NCBI RefSeq assembly: GCF_900199215.1
Contig: NZ_FZQA01000003.1
Span: forward strand, 62,001-126,000
Origin: Amphiplicatus metriothermophilus
Lineage (GTDB): Bacteria > Pseudomonadota > Alphaproteobacteria > Caulobacterales > Parvularculaceae
Reading direction: 5' to 3'
DNA length: 64,000 nt
Part shown: positions 48,950-58,387 of the stretch, piece after piece
How positions within the stretch are numbered: the stretch's first letter is position 1
Layout: the number at the start of each line of letters is the position of its first letter
Notes under the pieces: generated by a model
What the model was told of the DNA's origin: nothing
Databases searched by the model: none
What the model saw: only the letters and a program-made list of their open reading frames with translations
Translations under genes and position numbers: made by a program

Positions 48950-50872
48950 ATGAAGGCGCGGGCGAAATGCTCTCTTGCGATCGCGCTGGCGGCGCTTTCG
49001 GCCTGCGCGAAGGAAGCGGGCGAGGCGCGCGCGCCCGATCCGGCGGAGCGGGGGCTCGCTCTTCTCGAAGCCGGCGATTACGTCCGCGCGGCGGAAAGCC
49101 TGCGCGCGGCCTATCGCGCCGCGCCCTCGCAGGAGCTGCGCCTGGCGCTGGCGCGCGCGCTCATCGCCGCGGGCGATCCCGGCGCGGCGCTGCGCGCGCT
49201 CGCCGAGGACGCGCCGGAGTCGTCCGCGGACGACATGTTGCGCGCGGCGGCGCTGTTCCATCTCGGCCGTTACGACGAAGCGCGGGCGGCGGCCGGCGCC
49301 GCGGCGGCGGGCCCTTACGCGGGCCGCGCGGCGCTGATCGCGGCGCGCGTCGCGCATCTTGAAGGCGCGCGGGCAGAGGCCCGCGCGGCGCTCGCCCGCG
49401 CCCTGCGTCTCGGCGGGGAGGCGCGCGGCGAAGCCTGGCTCTTCCGCGCGCGTCTCGCCCTCGAAGACGGCGCGCTCGCGGCGGCGCGGGCCGCCGCCCG
49501 GCGCGCGAGCGAGGCGGGAGCAGGCGCGCGCGCGGTCGAGGCCGTCGAGATCGAGGCGCTCATCCGCGAAGGCGATTTCGGCGCGGCCCGCGCCGCCTTG
49601 CGCGCGCGCGAGAAGCGCCCTGGCGTCAGCGATCCGTATACGGACTATCTGCACGCCATGCTCGCCGCGGCGCAGGACGATGCGCGCGAAGCCGTCCGGC
49701 GGGCGGGCGCGGCCGAGCCCTTCCTGACGGGCGAGCCGCGCGGGCGGGTCTTTCTGGCGCTGATCCGCGCCTGGGCGGGCGGGCGCGCGCAGGCCGAAGC
49801 GCTTTTCGCGTCGGCGGCGGCGCGCGCGCCCGGCGATCCCCTCGCCGGCGAGGCCGAAGCGCGCTTTTTCATCGAGGCCGGACGGCCGGACGCCGCCGAG
49901 CGCGCCGCCAGACGCCTCGCCGCGGCGCGACCCCCCGAAGCGCGCGCGACGGCCCGCCTTCTTCTGGTGGAGATCGCGGCGCGCCGCGGCGCGCTCGACG
50001 CGGCTTTCGCGCGCGCGCTCGAAGGCGGGCAGGCTGGCGCGCCCGGGCCGGGGCCGGCGGCGATGCTGCTCGGGCCATACGCCGCGCCGGCGCGCGCGCA
50101 GAGCGAGCGGCGCGCGCGCAGCCTCGCCTGGCTGGCCGCCGGCGACGCGCTCGCCCGCGAATCGGAGGCCGAGGAGATCGCCGGCGCGCTCGCCGCGCTT
50201 GCGCCCTATGCGGACGATCCGCTCACGGACGCGCTGGCGGGCGCGCTGCTTTTGCGCGCCGGCGATGAAGCGGGCGCCCGCGTTCGGCTCGAAGCCGCCG
50301 CGGCCGCGCCCGGCTTCTGGGCGCCGCTTGCGCGTCTCGTCGCGCTTGCGCCGGGCGAGGCCGGTCCGCGTCTAGACGCCTTCATCGCGGCGAATCCGGA
50401 TCACGCGCCGGCGCGCCTTGAGCGCGCGCGGCTGTTGCAGGCGCAAGGGCGCGCCGGCGCGGCGCGCGACGCGCTGGCGCCGGCGGCGGACGGGCTCGCC
50501 CATGACGCGGCCGGCGCGCGGCTTTACGCGGCGCTTCTCGACGAGACCGGCGACGAAGACGGCCTTCAGGCGTTTGCGGACGCGCTGCGCCGGCGCGATC
50601 CCGCCGGCGCAGGGACCATCGCCGCGCTCGCCGCCGCCGGGCGTCATGAGGCGGCGGCCGGCGCCGCGCGCCGGGCGCTCGCCGCCGGCGCGGGCGATGC
50701 GACGACCATCGCGGCCTATGCGCGCGCCATGCGCGAGATCGGCCGCGGCGCCGAAGCGGCGGCTTTTCTCCGCGCGCTCGCCGCCGGGCGGCCCGCGCTC
50801 GCCGAGGAGGCGAGCCGCTGGGCGGCTTTCGCGCGGAGCGGCGGGGCCGACGCGGAAGGAGACGGATCATGA
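48950..50872 (+). CDS. TPR lipoprotein of the exopolysaccharide locus (PrsT-like)
   Basis: A 640-aa lipoprotein: signal peptide with lipobox LSAC (about 16-19), then alanine-rich TPR-type helical repeats through nearly the whole length (AERGLALLEAGDYVRAAESL, AALFHLGRYDEARAAA and many more). Its place between the sugar transferase and the export lipoprotein matches the TPR lipoprotein (PEP-CTERM/XrtA system, PrsT family) known from these loci, although it is shorter than the roughly 900 aa of the typical one. It probably scaffolds the export machine at the outer membrane. It starts 2 nt after the previous stop. Confidence 0.82.
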   Translation: MKARAKCSLAIALAALSACAKEAGEARAPDPAERGLALLEAGDYVRAAESLRAAYRAAPSQELRLALARALIAAGDPGAALRALAEDAPESSADDMLRAAALFHLGRYDEARAAAGAAAAGPYAGRAALIAARVAHLEGARAEARAALARALRLGGEARGEAWLFRARLALEDGALAAARAAARRASEAGAGARAVEAVEIEALIREGDFGAARAALRAREKRPGVSDPYTDYLHAMLAAAQDDAREAVRRAGAAEPFLTGEPRGRVFLALIRAWAGGRAQAEALFASAAARAPGDPLAGEAEARFFIEAGRPDAAERAARRLAAARPPEARATARLLLVEIAARRGALDAAFARALEGGQAGAPGPGPAAMLLGPYAAPARAQSERRARSLAWLAAGDALARESEAEEIAGALAALAPYADDPLTDALAGALLLRAGDEAGARVRLEAAAAAPGFWAPLARLVALAPGEAGPRLDAFIAANPDHAPARLERARLLQAQGRAGAARDALAPAADGLAHDAAGARLYAALLDETGDEDGLQAFADALRRRDPAGAGTIAALAAAGRHEAAAGAARRALAAGAGDATTIAAYARAMREIGRGAEAAAFLRALAAGRPALAEEASRWAAFARSGGADAEGDGS

Positions 50873-51108
50873 GGACGCCCGCCGGCTGCGGCGCGATTCC
50901 CCATGCCCGCCCGCTGCGAGGGGAGAAAACGCGGGCCGCTGGCCGTCCGCCGGCGCGCGATCCCCGGTTCCCGGTTTCCGAATCCCGATATCCGAACGCG
51001 CGTGGCAAAAGACTTGCTGAGTCAGTAGACTGGCGCGGCCGACCCCCGCGCCGCCGGCAAGGCGCCGCGGACATGGAACTCGCTGCTCACGCTGAAGGGG
51101 GAATTCCC

Positions 51109-51753
51109 ATGCTTTATCGCCGTTTCGCCGCCCTGTGCGCTGGCGTCGTCGCCGTTCTGGCGCTTGCAGGATGCGCGTCCTCCGGCCTGTTGAGCGCCGG
51201 CAAGCTTCAGACCGCGCCCGCGACCGCCGCCGAAGCCCACGCCGCCGCGCCCGACTATCTCATCGGGCCGCTCGACCAGCTCGAAGTCTTCGTCTGGCGC
51301 GCGCCCGAGCTTTCGGCCAACGTGACCGTCCGGCCCGACGGGCGCATTTCGACGCCTCTCGTCAACGACATGGTCGCCGCCGGCAAGACGCCGTCCCAGC
51401 TCGCCAAGGACCTCGAAGGGGTCCTGCGCGAATATGTGCGCGAGCCGCAGGTGACGGTGATCGTGTCGAATTTTTCGAGCACCTTCGACCAGCAGGTGCG
51501 CGTGCTCGGCGAGGCGCAGCGCCCGCTCGCCCTGCCGTTCCAGGCCGGCATGACGGTGCTCGACGTGATGGTCGCCGTGGGCGGCCTCACCGAATTCGCG
51601 GCCGGCAACCGCGCGGTGCTGATCCGCGGGACCGGCGAAAACCGCCAGTCCTACCGGCTCAAGCTCGACGATCTTCTGCGCAAGGGCGACATCTCGGCCA
51701 ACGTGCCGGTGCTGCCCGGGGACGTGATCCTGATCCCCGAAAGCGTGTTCTGA
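51109..51753 (+). CDS. XrtA-system polysaccharide export lipoprotein (Wza-like)
   Basis: A 214-aa outer-membrane export protein. The lipobox is LAGC at about 19-22. The poly-export domain is YLIGPLDQLEVFVWRAPELS and VTVRPDGRISTPLVND (each as a block), then two SLBB-like segments (VRVLGEAQRPLALPF, AVLIRG). The end is LPGDVILIPESVF. This is the shape of the XrtA/PEP-CTERM export protein, which forms the outer-membrane channel. AAGGGGG 6 nt upstream fixes the start. The 236 bp before it hold no gene, although the frame stays open. Confidence 0.9.
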   Translation: MLYRRFAALCAGVVAVLALAGCASSGLLSAGKLQTAPATAAEAHAAAPDYLIGPLDQLEVFVWRAPELSANVTVRPDGRISTPLVNDMVAAGKTPSQLAKDLEGVLREYVREPQVTVIVSNFSSTFDQQVRVLGEAQRPLALPFQAGMTVLDVMVAVGGLTEFAAGNRAVLIRGTGENRQSYRLKLDDLLRKGDISANVPVLPGDVILIPESVF

Positions 51754-51796
51754 AGGGGCGCCGGCCCGGCAGGGCCGGCGACGCGAAGGTGTAAGC

Positions 51797-53323
51797 GTGT
51801 TCGATTTCGCCGATCTGCCCCGTCCGGTCATCCGCTACGCCGTCGGCCTGTGGCGGCGGCGCTGGTTGGCGGCCGGCGCCGTCTGGGCGGCGGCGCTCGC
51901 CGGCTGGTTCGCGGTCTGGCTGCTGCCGGACCGGTACGAATCCCGCGCCCAGGTCTATGTGCAGACCGAATCGATCCTCGAACCGGTGATGAGCGGCGTC
52001 ACCGCGCGGCCCGACTATGAAAGCCGGGTCCGGGTGATGCGCCAGCAGCTTCTGTCGCGCCCGAACGTGGAGGAGATCATCTATCGCTCGGGTCTCGACG
52101 CGACCATCAGGGCGCGCTCCGAACTCGGACGGCGCGCGGCGATGGAAAAGCTCATCGACGCCGTCGCCGAAGACATCCGGATCGAAAGCCCGCAGGAGAT
52201 GTATTTCGAAATCTCCTATCGGTTTCCGGACAGGGACGTCGCTCGCAATGTCGTCGACGCGGTGGTCAATCTGCTGATCGAGCAGGATCTCGGCGCCAGC
52301 CTTCAGGAAAAGGAGGAGGCGCGCCGGCTCCTCGACGCGGAGATCGCGCGCTTCGACGCGCGCCTGACGGAAAAGGAGCGCGCGGCGGCGGAGTTTCGCC
52401 GCCGGCACGCCGACGAGCTTGTCGCGGCCGAAGGCGATCTGCGCCGGCGCGAGCAGCTTGAGCTCGCGCTCGCCCGCGTGACCGACGATCTCGCCCGCGA
52501 GCGCCAGCGGGTTCTGTCCCTGCGGAACGTGCTCGCGCGCACGCCGCGCACCACCTCCGAGCAGGAGCTCGACGCGCTGAAGGTGCGACTCGCCGAGCTT
52601 CGCAGTCAGTACCGGGAGGAATATCCCGACATCCAGAACGTGAAGGCGCGCATCGCCGAGATCGAGTCGGCGGCGGGCGCCTTGCCGAGCAATCCGGAAC
52701 ACCGCCGCCTCGCCGGCGAGCTTGCGACCGCTGAAGGCCAGGTCGAGGCGCTCGCCGCGCGCGAGGCCGCGCTCAAGGGCGAGCTCGAAGCGCTCGCCTT
52801 CACCCTCGGTCAGGCGCCGGGCGTCGAGGCGGAGCTGCAGCGCCTCATCCGCGATTACGAACAGACGCGCAAAAGCTATGAAGACCTCGTCGAGCGCCGC
52901 GACCGGCTGATGCTGACGACGAGCCTCGGCGCAGGCGGGCAGGGGGTCGAGTACCGCATCTTCGAGCGCCCGACGTCGGCGCTGCGCCCGGCCTCGCCGC
53001 CCCGGCTCGCGCTCATTCTCGGCGCGCTCGTCCTGGCGATCGCGGCGGGCCTCGGCGTCGCGATGCTGGCCGTGCGGCTCGACCGGTCCTTCACGCAAGG
53101 GTCCGATCTCGAAGCGGCGTTCGGCCTGCCGGTGCTGGGCGCGATCAGCGAGGCGCCGTCGGCGGCGGGCGCGCGCGCGCGCCGGCTCGATCTCCTGCGG
53201 CTCGCCGGCGCCGGCGCCGGGCTCGTCCTCGCCGCGGCGGCTTATGTCTATCTCGACGTTCTGCGCCTGCCGGCCGACGCGGCGGGACCCGCGCAGCTCG
53301 CCGAAAAGGGAGGGCTGCGCTGA
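51797..53323 (+). CDS. XrtA-system chain-length determinant (Wzz-like)
   Basis: A 508-aa inner-membrane copolymerase. One membrane helix is at about 22-43, a long coiled-coil periplasmic region at about 170-370, and a second helix at about 398-420 preceded by a proline-rich stretch (PTSALRPASPPRL), with a third hydrophobic segment near 465-485. XrtA-type chain-length proteins have this third helix and lack the fused kinase; the kinase is the next gene. It starts at GTG 51797 with GAAGGTG upstream. It controls how long the polymer grows. Confidence 0.9.
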   Translation: MFDFADLPRPVIRYAVGLWRRRWLAAGAVWAAALAGWFAVWLLPDRYESRAQVYVQTESILEPVMSGVTARPDYESRVRVMRQQLLSRPNVEEIIYRSGLDATIRARSELGRRAAMEKLIDAVAEDIRIESPQEMYFEISYRFPDRDVARNVVDAVVNLLIEQDLGASLQEKEEARRLLDAEIARFDARLTEKERAAAEFRRRHADELVAAEGDLRRREQLELALARVTDDLARERQRVLSLRNVLARTPRTTSEQELDALKVRLAELRSQYREEYPDIQNVKARIAEIESAAGALPSNPEHRRLAGELATAEGQVEALAAREAALKGELEALAFTLGQAPGVEAELQRLIRDYEQTRKSYEDLVERRDRLMLTTSLGAGGQGVEYRIFERPTSALRPASPPRLALILGALVLAIAAGLGVAMLAVRLDRSFTQGSDLEAAFGLPVLGAISEAPSAAGARARRLDLLRLAGAGAGLVLAAAAYVYLDVLRLPADAAGPAQLAEKGGLR

Positions 53324-54234
53324 TGGGCGTCGTCGAAAAAGCCGGCGGCCTGTTCGCCGCCGAATTGGCCGCCGGACGGCCGGCGTCGGTTCCGCGAGAG
53401 GACGCGGACTCGGGCGGCGGCGCGCGGCCCGAAGCCTTCGATCTCGATTTCGAGGCGCTCGCGCGCCAGGGCTTTTATACGCCGGAAGACCGGTCGAGCC
53501 GGCTTTCGCTGGAATTGCGCGCGGTCAAGCGCCGGCTGCTACGGCGGCTCGGGCGCGCCGGCGCGGGACGCGCGCGGGGGCCTGCGCGGCGCGGCGGCGG
53601 GCGGCGGCGCAATCTCGTGCTGGTCGCTTCGACCCGCGCCGGGGAAGGCAAGACCTTCTGCGCGGCCAATCTCGCGCTCAGCCTCGCCTTCGAGGAAGCC
53701 GTTCCGGTGCTGCTCGTCGACGGCGACGCGCCCCGGCCGAAGCTGCGCGGCCTGTTCGGACTCGCCCCGACGCTCGGCCTCGCCGATCTGTTGCGCGCCC
53801 CGACGCTGGAGCCCGATCTCGTCTGCCTCAAGGCCCGCCAGGCGCCGCTGGCCCTGATGCCGGAAGGCGAGGACGCGCAGGAGATCGCCGCGCTGCTCGA
53901 AACCCCCGCCGGCGAGCAGACGTTCGCCCGGCTCTCGGCCGCCTATGCGGCGGGGATCGTCGTCATCGACGCGCCGCCGGTTCTCGCCGCCGCCGAAACG
54001 CTCGCGCTCGCGCGCCTCGTCGACGAGGTCGTCTTCGTCGTGGAGGCCGACGCGACCGGCGCGCCGGCCGCCGGGGCGGCCCTCGACGAGCTGCTCGACG
54101 TCAATCCGAATGTGAGCCTGTTGCTGAATCGGTGTCTGATCGCCGGCGCGGCGTCCTATTACGAGGCCTATGGCGATTATGGCGAGGCCGGCCAGGCGGC
54201 GGGCGCGAAAGAAGGCGAGGGGAGCGAACGATGA
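53323..54234 (+). CDS. XrtA-associated tyrosine autokinase (BY-kinase)
   Basis: A 303-aa bacterial tyrosine kinase of the CpsD/CapB type. Walker A is STRAGEGKTF at about 102-111, Walker A' is LLVDGDAPRP near 131, Walker B is GIVVIDAPPVL. The tail has the tyrosine cluster SYYEAYGDYGE, the expected autophosphorylation site. It should phosphorylate itself and work with the chain-length protein encoded just before, with which it shares one base. The first 85 residues precede the P-loop and are rich in Ala/Arg, including an arginine-rich stretch (RRGGGRRRN). Confidence 0.92.
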   Translation: MGVVEKAGGLFAAELAAGRPASVPREDADSGGGARPEAFDLDFEALARQGFYTPEDRSSRLSLELRAVKRRLLRRLGRAGAGRARGPARRGGGRRRNLVLVASTRAGEGKTFCAANLALSLAFEEAVPVLLVDGDAPRPKLRGLFGLAPTLGLADLLRAPTLEPDLVCLKARQAPLALMPEGEDAQEIAALLETPAGEQTFARLSAAYAAGIVVIDAPPVLAAAETLALARLVDEVVFVVEADATGAPAAGAALDELLDVNPNVSLLLNRCLIAGAASYYEAYGDYGEAGQAAGAKEGEGSER

Positions 54235-56054
54235 CCAGACGGCGTGAATTCCGGGGCGTTTCGGCGGGACCGGCCTCGAAGATCCCCGCCGGCGCCTCCT
54301 CTGAAAGGGGCGCAGGGAGCAGGCCGCCCGCGCAGGCGCATACGCCCCCCGTCGAGAGAGCGGCGCGGGGCGGGATCGGCGCGACGCGAAGGCCGGCCCG
54401 GACCCGGCCCGGCTGGCGCGCGGGTCTTCTGGCCGGCTGCGCGGCGCTCGCCGCGTCGAGCGCGATCGCGCAGGTCTCGGGGCCGTCCGCGCCGCTTCGT
54501 CTGCGTACGGATTACTTCGGCTACGGCGCCAGCGTCAGCCCGCGCGTGAGCTACACCGACAACATTCAGCTCGCGCCCGACGGACTCGAGGAAGGCTCCT
54601 TCATCGGCTCGACCCTGTTCAGCGGCGCGGCGATCTGGTCTTCGCCGCGCTTCACCGGCATCGTCAACGGCGATCTCGACTTCTCCTATATCGGCGAGGG
54701 GAGCGATTTCGTCGTCAACCAGGACATCGCCGCGACGACGACGACGACCGTCGTCGACAACCTTCTTTACGTGGACGTCTCGGGGCAGACCTCGCGCCAG
54801 CTTCTCGGCGAGAACGCGCGCTTTTCGTCCAACGTCAACGCCGCGCGCCGCCAGCGCGCGAACGTGCACAGCTTCGCCGCCAGCCCCTATCTCTATCGTC
54901 AGTTTCCGAACGCGTCTGCGGCGGAGCTGCGCTATCGCTTCAGCCAGGTCTATATCGACGACGATAGCGCCGGCGCCAATCCGTTCGCAGGCGGACTTCT
55001 CAACGATTCCAGCGCGCATGAGGCGGTCGCTTCCTTCGAGAGCGGCCGGATGTTCGACCGGCTGCGTTTCACCGCGACGGCCTACGCCAACCGCACCGTC
55101 GAGGACGGCTCGGCCTTCGCGCCCGATTTCGAATATGAGCAGGGCTCGGCTTCGCTCGCGGCGCAGTACTTCCTGAGCGACCGCTTCGCCCTCAGCGGCG
55201 CGGTCGGCTATGACGAGATCGACACCGAGACCGTTCCCGGCCTGTTCGACGACGGCGACCTTTCGGGCGTGTTCTGGCGCGCCGGATTCTACGCCCAGCC
55301 GGGCCGCAAGCTGACCGCGCGCATCGAGTACGGGCGGCGCTATGACGACGATTTCGTCGACGCGACCGTCGCCTATCAGCTTTCCCGCCGCTTTCAGTTC
55401 ACGGCGGGCGCGAACCGGTCGTTCCAGACGCGCGCCCAGGCGGTCAGCGGGGAGCAGCGCGCGCTGCAGCGCCAGACGCTGGAATTCGCCGATCGTCTGC
55501 GCGAAGGCCAGGCGCTCTCGCCCGAAGGGGTCATCCAGGCCGCCAATCGCTTCGCGCGCGGCGGCGTGAACGCCCAGACCTTCGGTTTCAGCACGACGGA
55601 CAGCGCCTATGCGCGCCTCGCCGGCGCCTATGACCGGCTGCAGCTGAGCCTCAGCGGGAACTATCAGGACAGCGATTTCGGCTTCCGTCAGAACACCGTA
55701 TACGGCGCGACCTTCGACGTCCGCCGGCAGGTCTCGCGCCGGCTGACCGCCTATGCGCGGGCGTTCTATCGGCATGCGGACACCGATTTCGACCCGGCGG
55801 TCTGTCAGGCCAATCCCTTCCTGTTCGGCTTCGACGTCGACGATCCGCTGTTCGATCCGGTCGCGGCCTGCGAGGCTTTCGCCCTCAACAACGGGCGCAC
55901 TGAAACGGCGGGCGGCGACGTCGGGCTTTCCTGGCGCGTCTACAAGAACGTGTCGGCTTTCGCCGAATATGGGCGCACGAACCGTTTCGCAGACTCTGCG
56001 CTGCTCGAATACGCCGAGAACACGGTCACCGCGGGGCTAACGATAGATTTCTAA
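54231..56054 (+). CDS. Outer-membrane beta-barrel protein of XrtA loci
   Basis: A 607-aa outer-membrane protein, matching the TIGR03016-type barrel of XrtA loci. Many alternating strands with aromatic ends are visible (YFGYGASVSPRVSYTDNI, LSLSGNYQDSDFGF, SAFAEYGRTNRF), ending VTAGLTIDF, the usual C-terminal phenylalanine. Oddly, about 60 arginine- and proline-rich residues precede the signal-like segment (LLAGCAALAASSAIAQ). No in-frame ATG, GTG or TTG lies between, so either the extension is real or the start annotation is off. The start overlaps the kinase stop. Confidence 0.85.
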   Translation: MTRRREFRGVSAGPASKIPAGASSERGAGSRPPAQAHTPPVERAARGGIGATRRPARTRPGWRAGLLAGCAALAASSAIAQVSGPSAPLRLRTDYFGYGASVSPRVSYTDNIQLAPDGLEEGSFIGSTLFSGAAIWSSPRFTGIVNGDLDFSYIGEGSDFVVNQDIAATTTTTVVDNLLYVDVSGQTSRQLLGENARFSSNVNAARRQRANVHSFAASPYLYRQFPNASAAELRYRFSQVYIDDDSAGANPFAGGLLNDSSAHEAVASFESGRMFDRLRFTATAYANRTVEDGSAFAPDFEYEQGSASLAAQYFLSDRFALSGAVGYDEIDTETVPGLFDDGDLSGVFWRAGFYAQPGRKLTARIEYGRRYDDDFVDATVAYQLSRRFQFTAGANRSFQTRAQAVSGEQRALQRQTLEFADRLREGQALSPEGVIQAANRFARGGVNAQTFGFSTTDSAYARLAGAYDRLQLSLSGNYQDSDFGFRQNTVYGATFDVRRQVSRRLTAYARAFYRHADTDFDPAVCQANPFLFGFDVDDPLFDPVAACEAFALNNGRTETAGGDVGLSWRVYKNVSAFAEYGRTNRFADSALLEYAENTVTAGLTIDF

Positions 56055-56076
56055 CCCGCGTCAGGTTCGGTTCGAT

Positions 56077-57507
56077 ATGTATGAGGAGCGTTTCAGACTT
56101 TCCGGCTCGCCTTTCCGGCTGAATCCCGACCCGAAGTTCTTCTTCGGCTCGCGCAGCCACAACAAGGCGATGGCCTATCTGCATTACGGCCTCAGGCAGG
56201 GCGAAGGCTTCATCGTCATCACCGGCGAGATCGGCGCGGGCAAGTCGATGCTGATCGGCCATCTGCTCGACCAGCTCGACCGCTCCAATGTCGTCGCCGC
56301 GCATCTGCTGATTTCGACGCTCGAACCCGACGCGCTGATGGCGCATATTCTGTCCGCCTACCGGATCGAGCCGGCGGGGTCCGGCCGCAGCGCCGAGATC
56401 GAAGCCTTTGAGGATTTCCTGTTCGACCAGATGAATCGCGGCCGCCGCGTGCTGCTGATCGTCGACGAGGCGCAGAACCTGCCGCCGAAGACCATCGAAG
56501 AGCTCAGAATGCTCTCGAACATGGATTACGAAGGCACGCCGCTTTTCCAGGTGTTTCTGGTGGGCCAGCCGGAGTTCCGCGGACTGCTCGCCAGGCCGGA
56601 GATGGAGCAGTTCCGCCAGCGCGTGATCGCGAGCTATCATCTCGAACCGCTCGCGGCGCCGGAGACGAAAGCCTATATCCTGCACCGGCTCTCGGTCGTG
56701 GGGTGGGCGGACGATCCGGCGATCGGCGAGGACGCCTTCGCCGCGATCCATGCGGCGACGGACGGCGTGCCGCGCAAGATCAACACGCTTTGCAACCGCC
56801 TGTTCCTGCACTGCGCGCTCGAAGACGTTCACGCGATCGACGCGGCGCTCGTCGAGCGCGTGCGCGCCGAAATGTCGGCGGAGGCGTTCTCCGCCGAGGA
56901 GACCCGCGCGGAAGAAGCGGCGGAGCGAAAAGAAGAGAGCCGCCCCGTCGAAGCGCAGGCCCAGACGCAGACTCAGGCGCAGGGCGCCGCCGGCGGGCGC
57001 GGCGTCGTCGTGCAGCTGCCGGCCGCGCGCAAGCTCGACGCGCCGCGCGCGGACGACTCCCGGCGCGCCGGGGCCGCGCCGGCGAAAAGGGCGGACGAGG
57101 CGTCTTCCGACGTCGCATCCGCCGAGAGCATGACGAGCGTGCTCGACCGCCTGCGGGCGCGCCAGGCGCGCGAGAGCGGCGCGCCGCGGCCGGCGACGCT
57201 CGAGGATGTGGCCGAGGCGATCGCAGCGGCGGGGCTCGGGACGGCCGCGCCGGCCGAAGACGACGAGCCGGCGTCCGAGCCGCCGCCCGCGCCCGGCGCG
57301 AAGGGCTGGCGCGAGGGCTTCGCCGCCGCGCTGGGCGCCGCGCGCGAGGAGCTGAAATCGGCCCATGGCGAGGCCGCGCGCCTGCGCCGCGAGCTGGGCG
57401 AGATGGCGCGCCGGCGCGCGGCGCGCCGGGCCGAACTGGCCGAAAGGCTTGAACGCGCTTCGGCCTTGCTTGCTTGCCTGCGGGGCAAGGACTCCGATGC
57501 AAAATAG
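56077..57507 (+). CDS. XrtA-associated AAA ATPase (ExeA-like)
   Basis: A 476-aa ATPase with the family start YEERFRLSGSPFRLNPDP. Walker A is GEIGAGKSM from residue 50 and Walker B is LLIVDEAQNL near 125-133. The AAA core ends about residue 270; beyond it lie an acidic/Gln-rich stretch and a coiled-coil end, unlike the short ExeA core. XrtA loci usually encode this ATPase next to the barrel and deacetylase genes, as here. Its exact role in export is unknown. Its end overlaps the deacetylase start. Confidence 0.9.
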   Translation: MYEERFRLSGSPFRLNPDPKFFFGSRSHNKAMAYLHYGLRQGEGFIVITGEIGAGKSMLIGHLLDQLDRSNVVAAHLLISTLEPDALMAHILSAYRIEPAGSGRSAEIEAFEDFLFDQMNRGRRVLLIVDEAQNLPPKTIEELRMLSNMDYEGTPLFQVFLVGQPEFRGLLARPEMEQFRQRVIASYHLEPLAAPETKAYILHRLSVVGWADDPAIGEDAFAAIHAATDGVPRKINTLCNRLFLHCALEDVHAIDAALVERVRAEMSAEAFSAEETRAEEAAERKEESRPVEAQAQTQTQAQGAAGGRGVVVQLPAARKLDAPRADDSRRAGAAPAKRADEASSDVASAESMTSVLDRLRARQARESGAPRPATLEDVAEAIAAAGLGTAAPAEDDEPASEPPPAPGAKGWREGFAAALGAAREELKSAHGEAARLRRELGEMARRRAARRAELAERLERASALLACLRGKDSDAK

Positions 57508-58387
57508 TCTTTACACGGATCACAATCCTGGCGCGCCGGCGCGTTTCGCCCTTTCGGTCGACGTGGAGGATTACTTTCAGGTCTGGGCGTTCTCTTCCGT
57601 CATCGATCGCGCCCGCTGGGAGGATTTTCCGCTGCGGGTCGAAGCCTCGACGCGTCGCGCGCTCGATCTCATCGAAGAGAGCCGGGCGCGCGCCACTTTC
57701 TTCGTGCTCGGATGGATCGCCGAACGCGCGCCCGGCCTCGTGCGCGAAATCGCCGCGCGCGGGCATGAGATCGCAAGTCACGGCTGGGATCACAGGAAAG
57801 TCTTCGATCAGTCGCCGGCGCAGTTTCGCGAGGACGTTGCAAAGACGAAGCGTCTTCTTGAAGACCTCGCCGGCGTCGCGGTCGCCGGCTATCGCGCGCC
57901 CGGCTTCTCCATCGACGCGCGCGCGCCCTGGGCCTATGAGGCGCTGGCCGCCGCCGGCTATCTCTATTCGTCGAGCGCGCATCCCGTCGCGCACGATCAT
58001 TACGGCGATCCGCGCGGGCCCCGCGAGCCGTTCCGTCCCCTGACGGGGCGCGCCCTCGTCGAGGCGCCGGTCGCGACGGCGGAGATTTTCGGTCGGCGCG
58101 TCAGCTGCGCCGGGGGCGGATGGTTCCGCGCCATGCCCTACGCGGCCTCAAGGGCGCTTCTGCGGCGCGCGGCGGCGAGCGCGGGCGGACCGGTCGTCTT
58201 CTATTTCCACCCCTGGGAGATCGATCCCGACCAGCCGCGCATCGCCGGCGCATCCCTGAAAGCGCGCCTGCGGCATTATCTTAATCTTGACCGCATGGAA
58301 GGTCGTCTCAGGCGGCTGCTCGCCGATTTCCAATGGGTACGGATCGACGACGCGCTCGGCCTCGCGCCGTCGCGCGCCGCCGCATGA
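57497..58387 (+). CDS. XrtA-system polysaccharide deacetylase (DUF3473)
   Basis: A 296-aa NodB-type deacetylase. The metal/catalytic block is SVDVEDYFQVW (D22 and D25), the HxxxH motif is SHGWDH near residue 96, and YRAPGFS is the third motif; the DUF3473 tail starts about residue 220 (FYFHPWEIDPDQP). It would remove acetyl groups from the growing polymer. ATG 57497 overlaps the ATPase gene by 11 bp. It is the system-specific deacetylase; the fused deacetylase at 45669-47891 is of a different kind. Confidence 0.93.
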   Translation: MQNSLYTDHNPGAPARFALSVDVEDYFQVWAFSSVIDRARWEDFPLRVEASTRRALDLIEESRARATFFVLGWIAERAPGLVREIAARGHEIASHGWDHRKVFDQSPAQFREDVAKTKRLLEDLAGVAVAGYRAPGFSIDARAPWAYEALAAAGYLYSSSAHPVAHDHYGDPRGPREPFRPLTGRALVEAPVATAEIFGRRVSCAGGGWFRAMPYAASRALLRRAAASAGGPVVFYFHPWEIDPDQPRIAGASLKARLRHYLNLDRMEGRLRRLLADFQWVRIDDALGLAPSRAAA

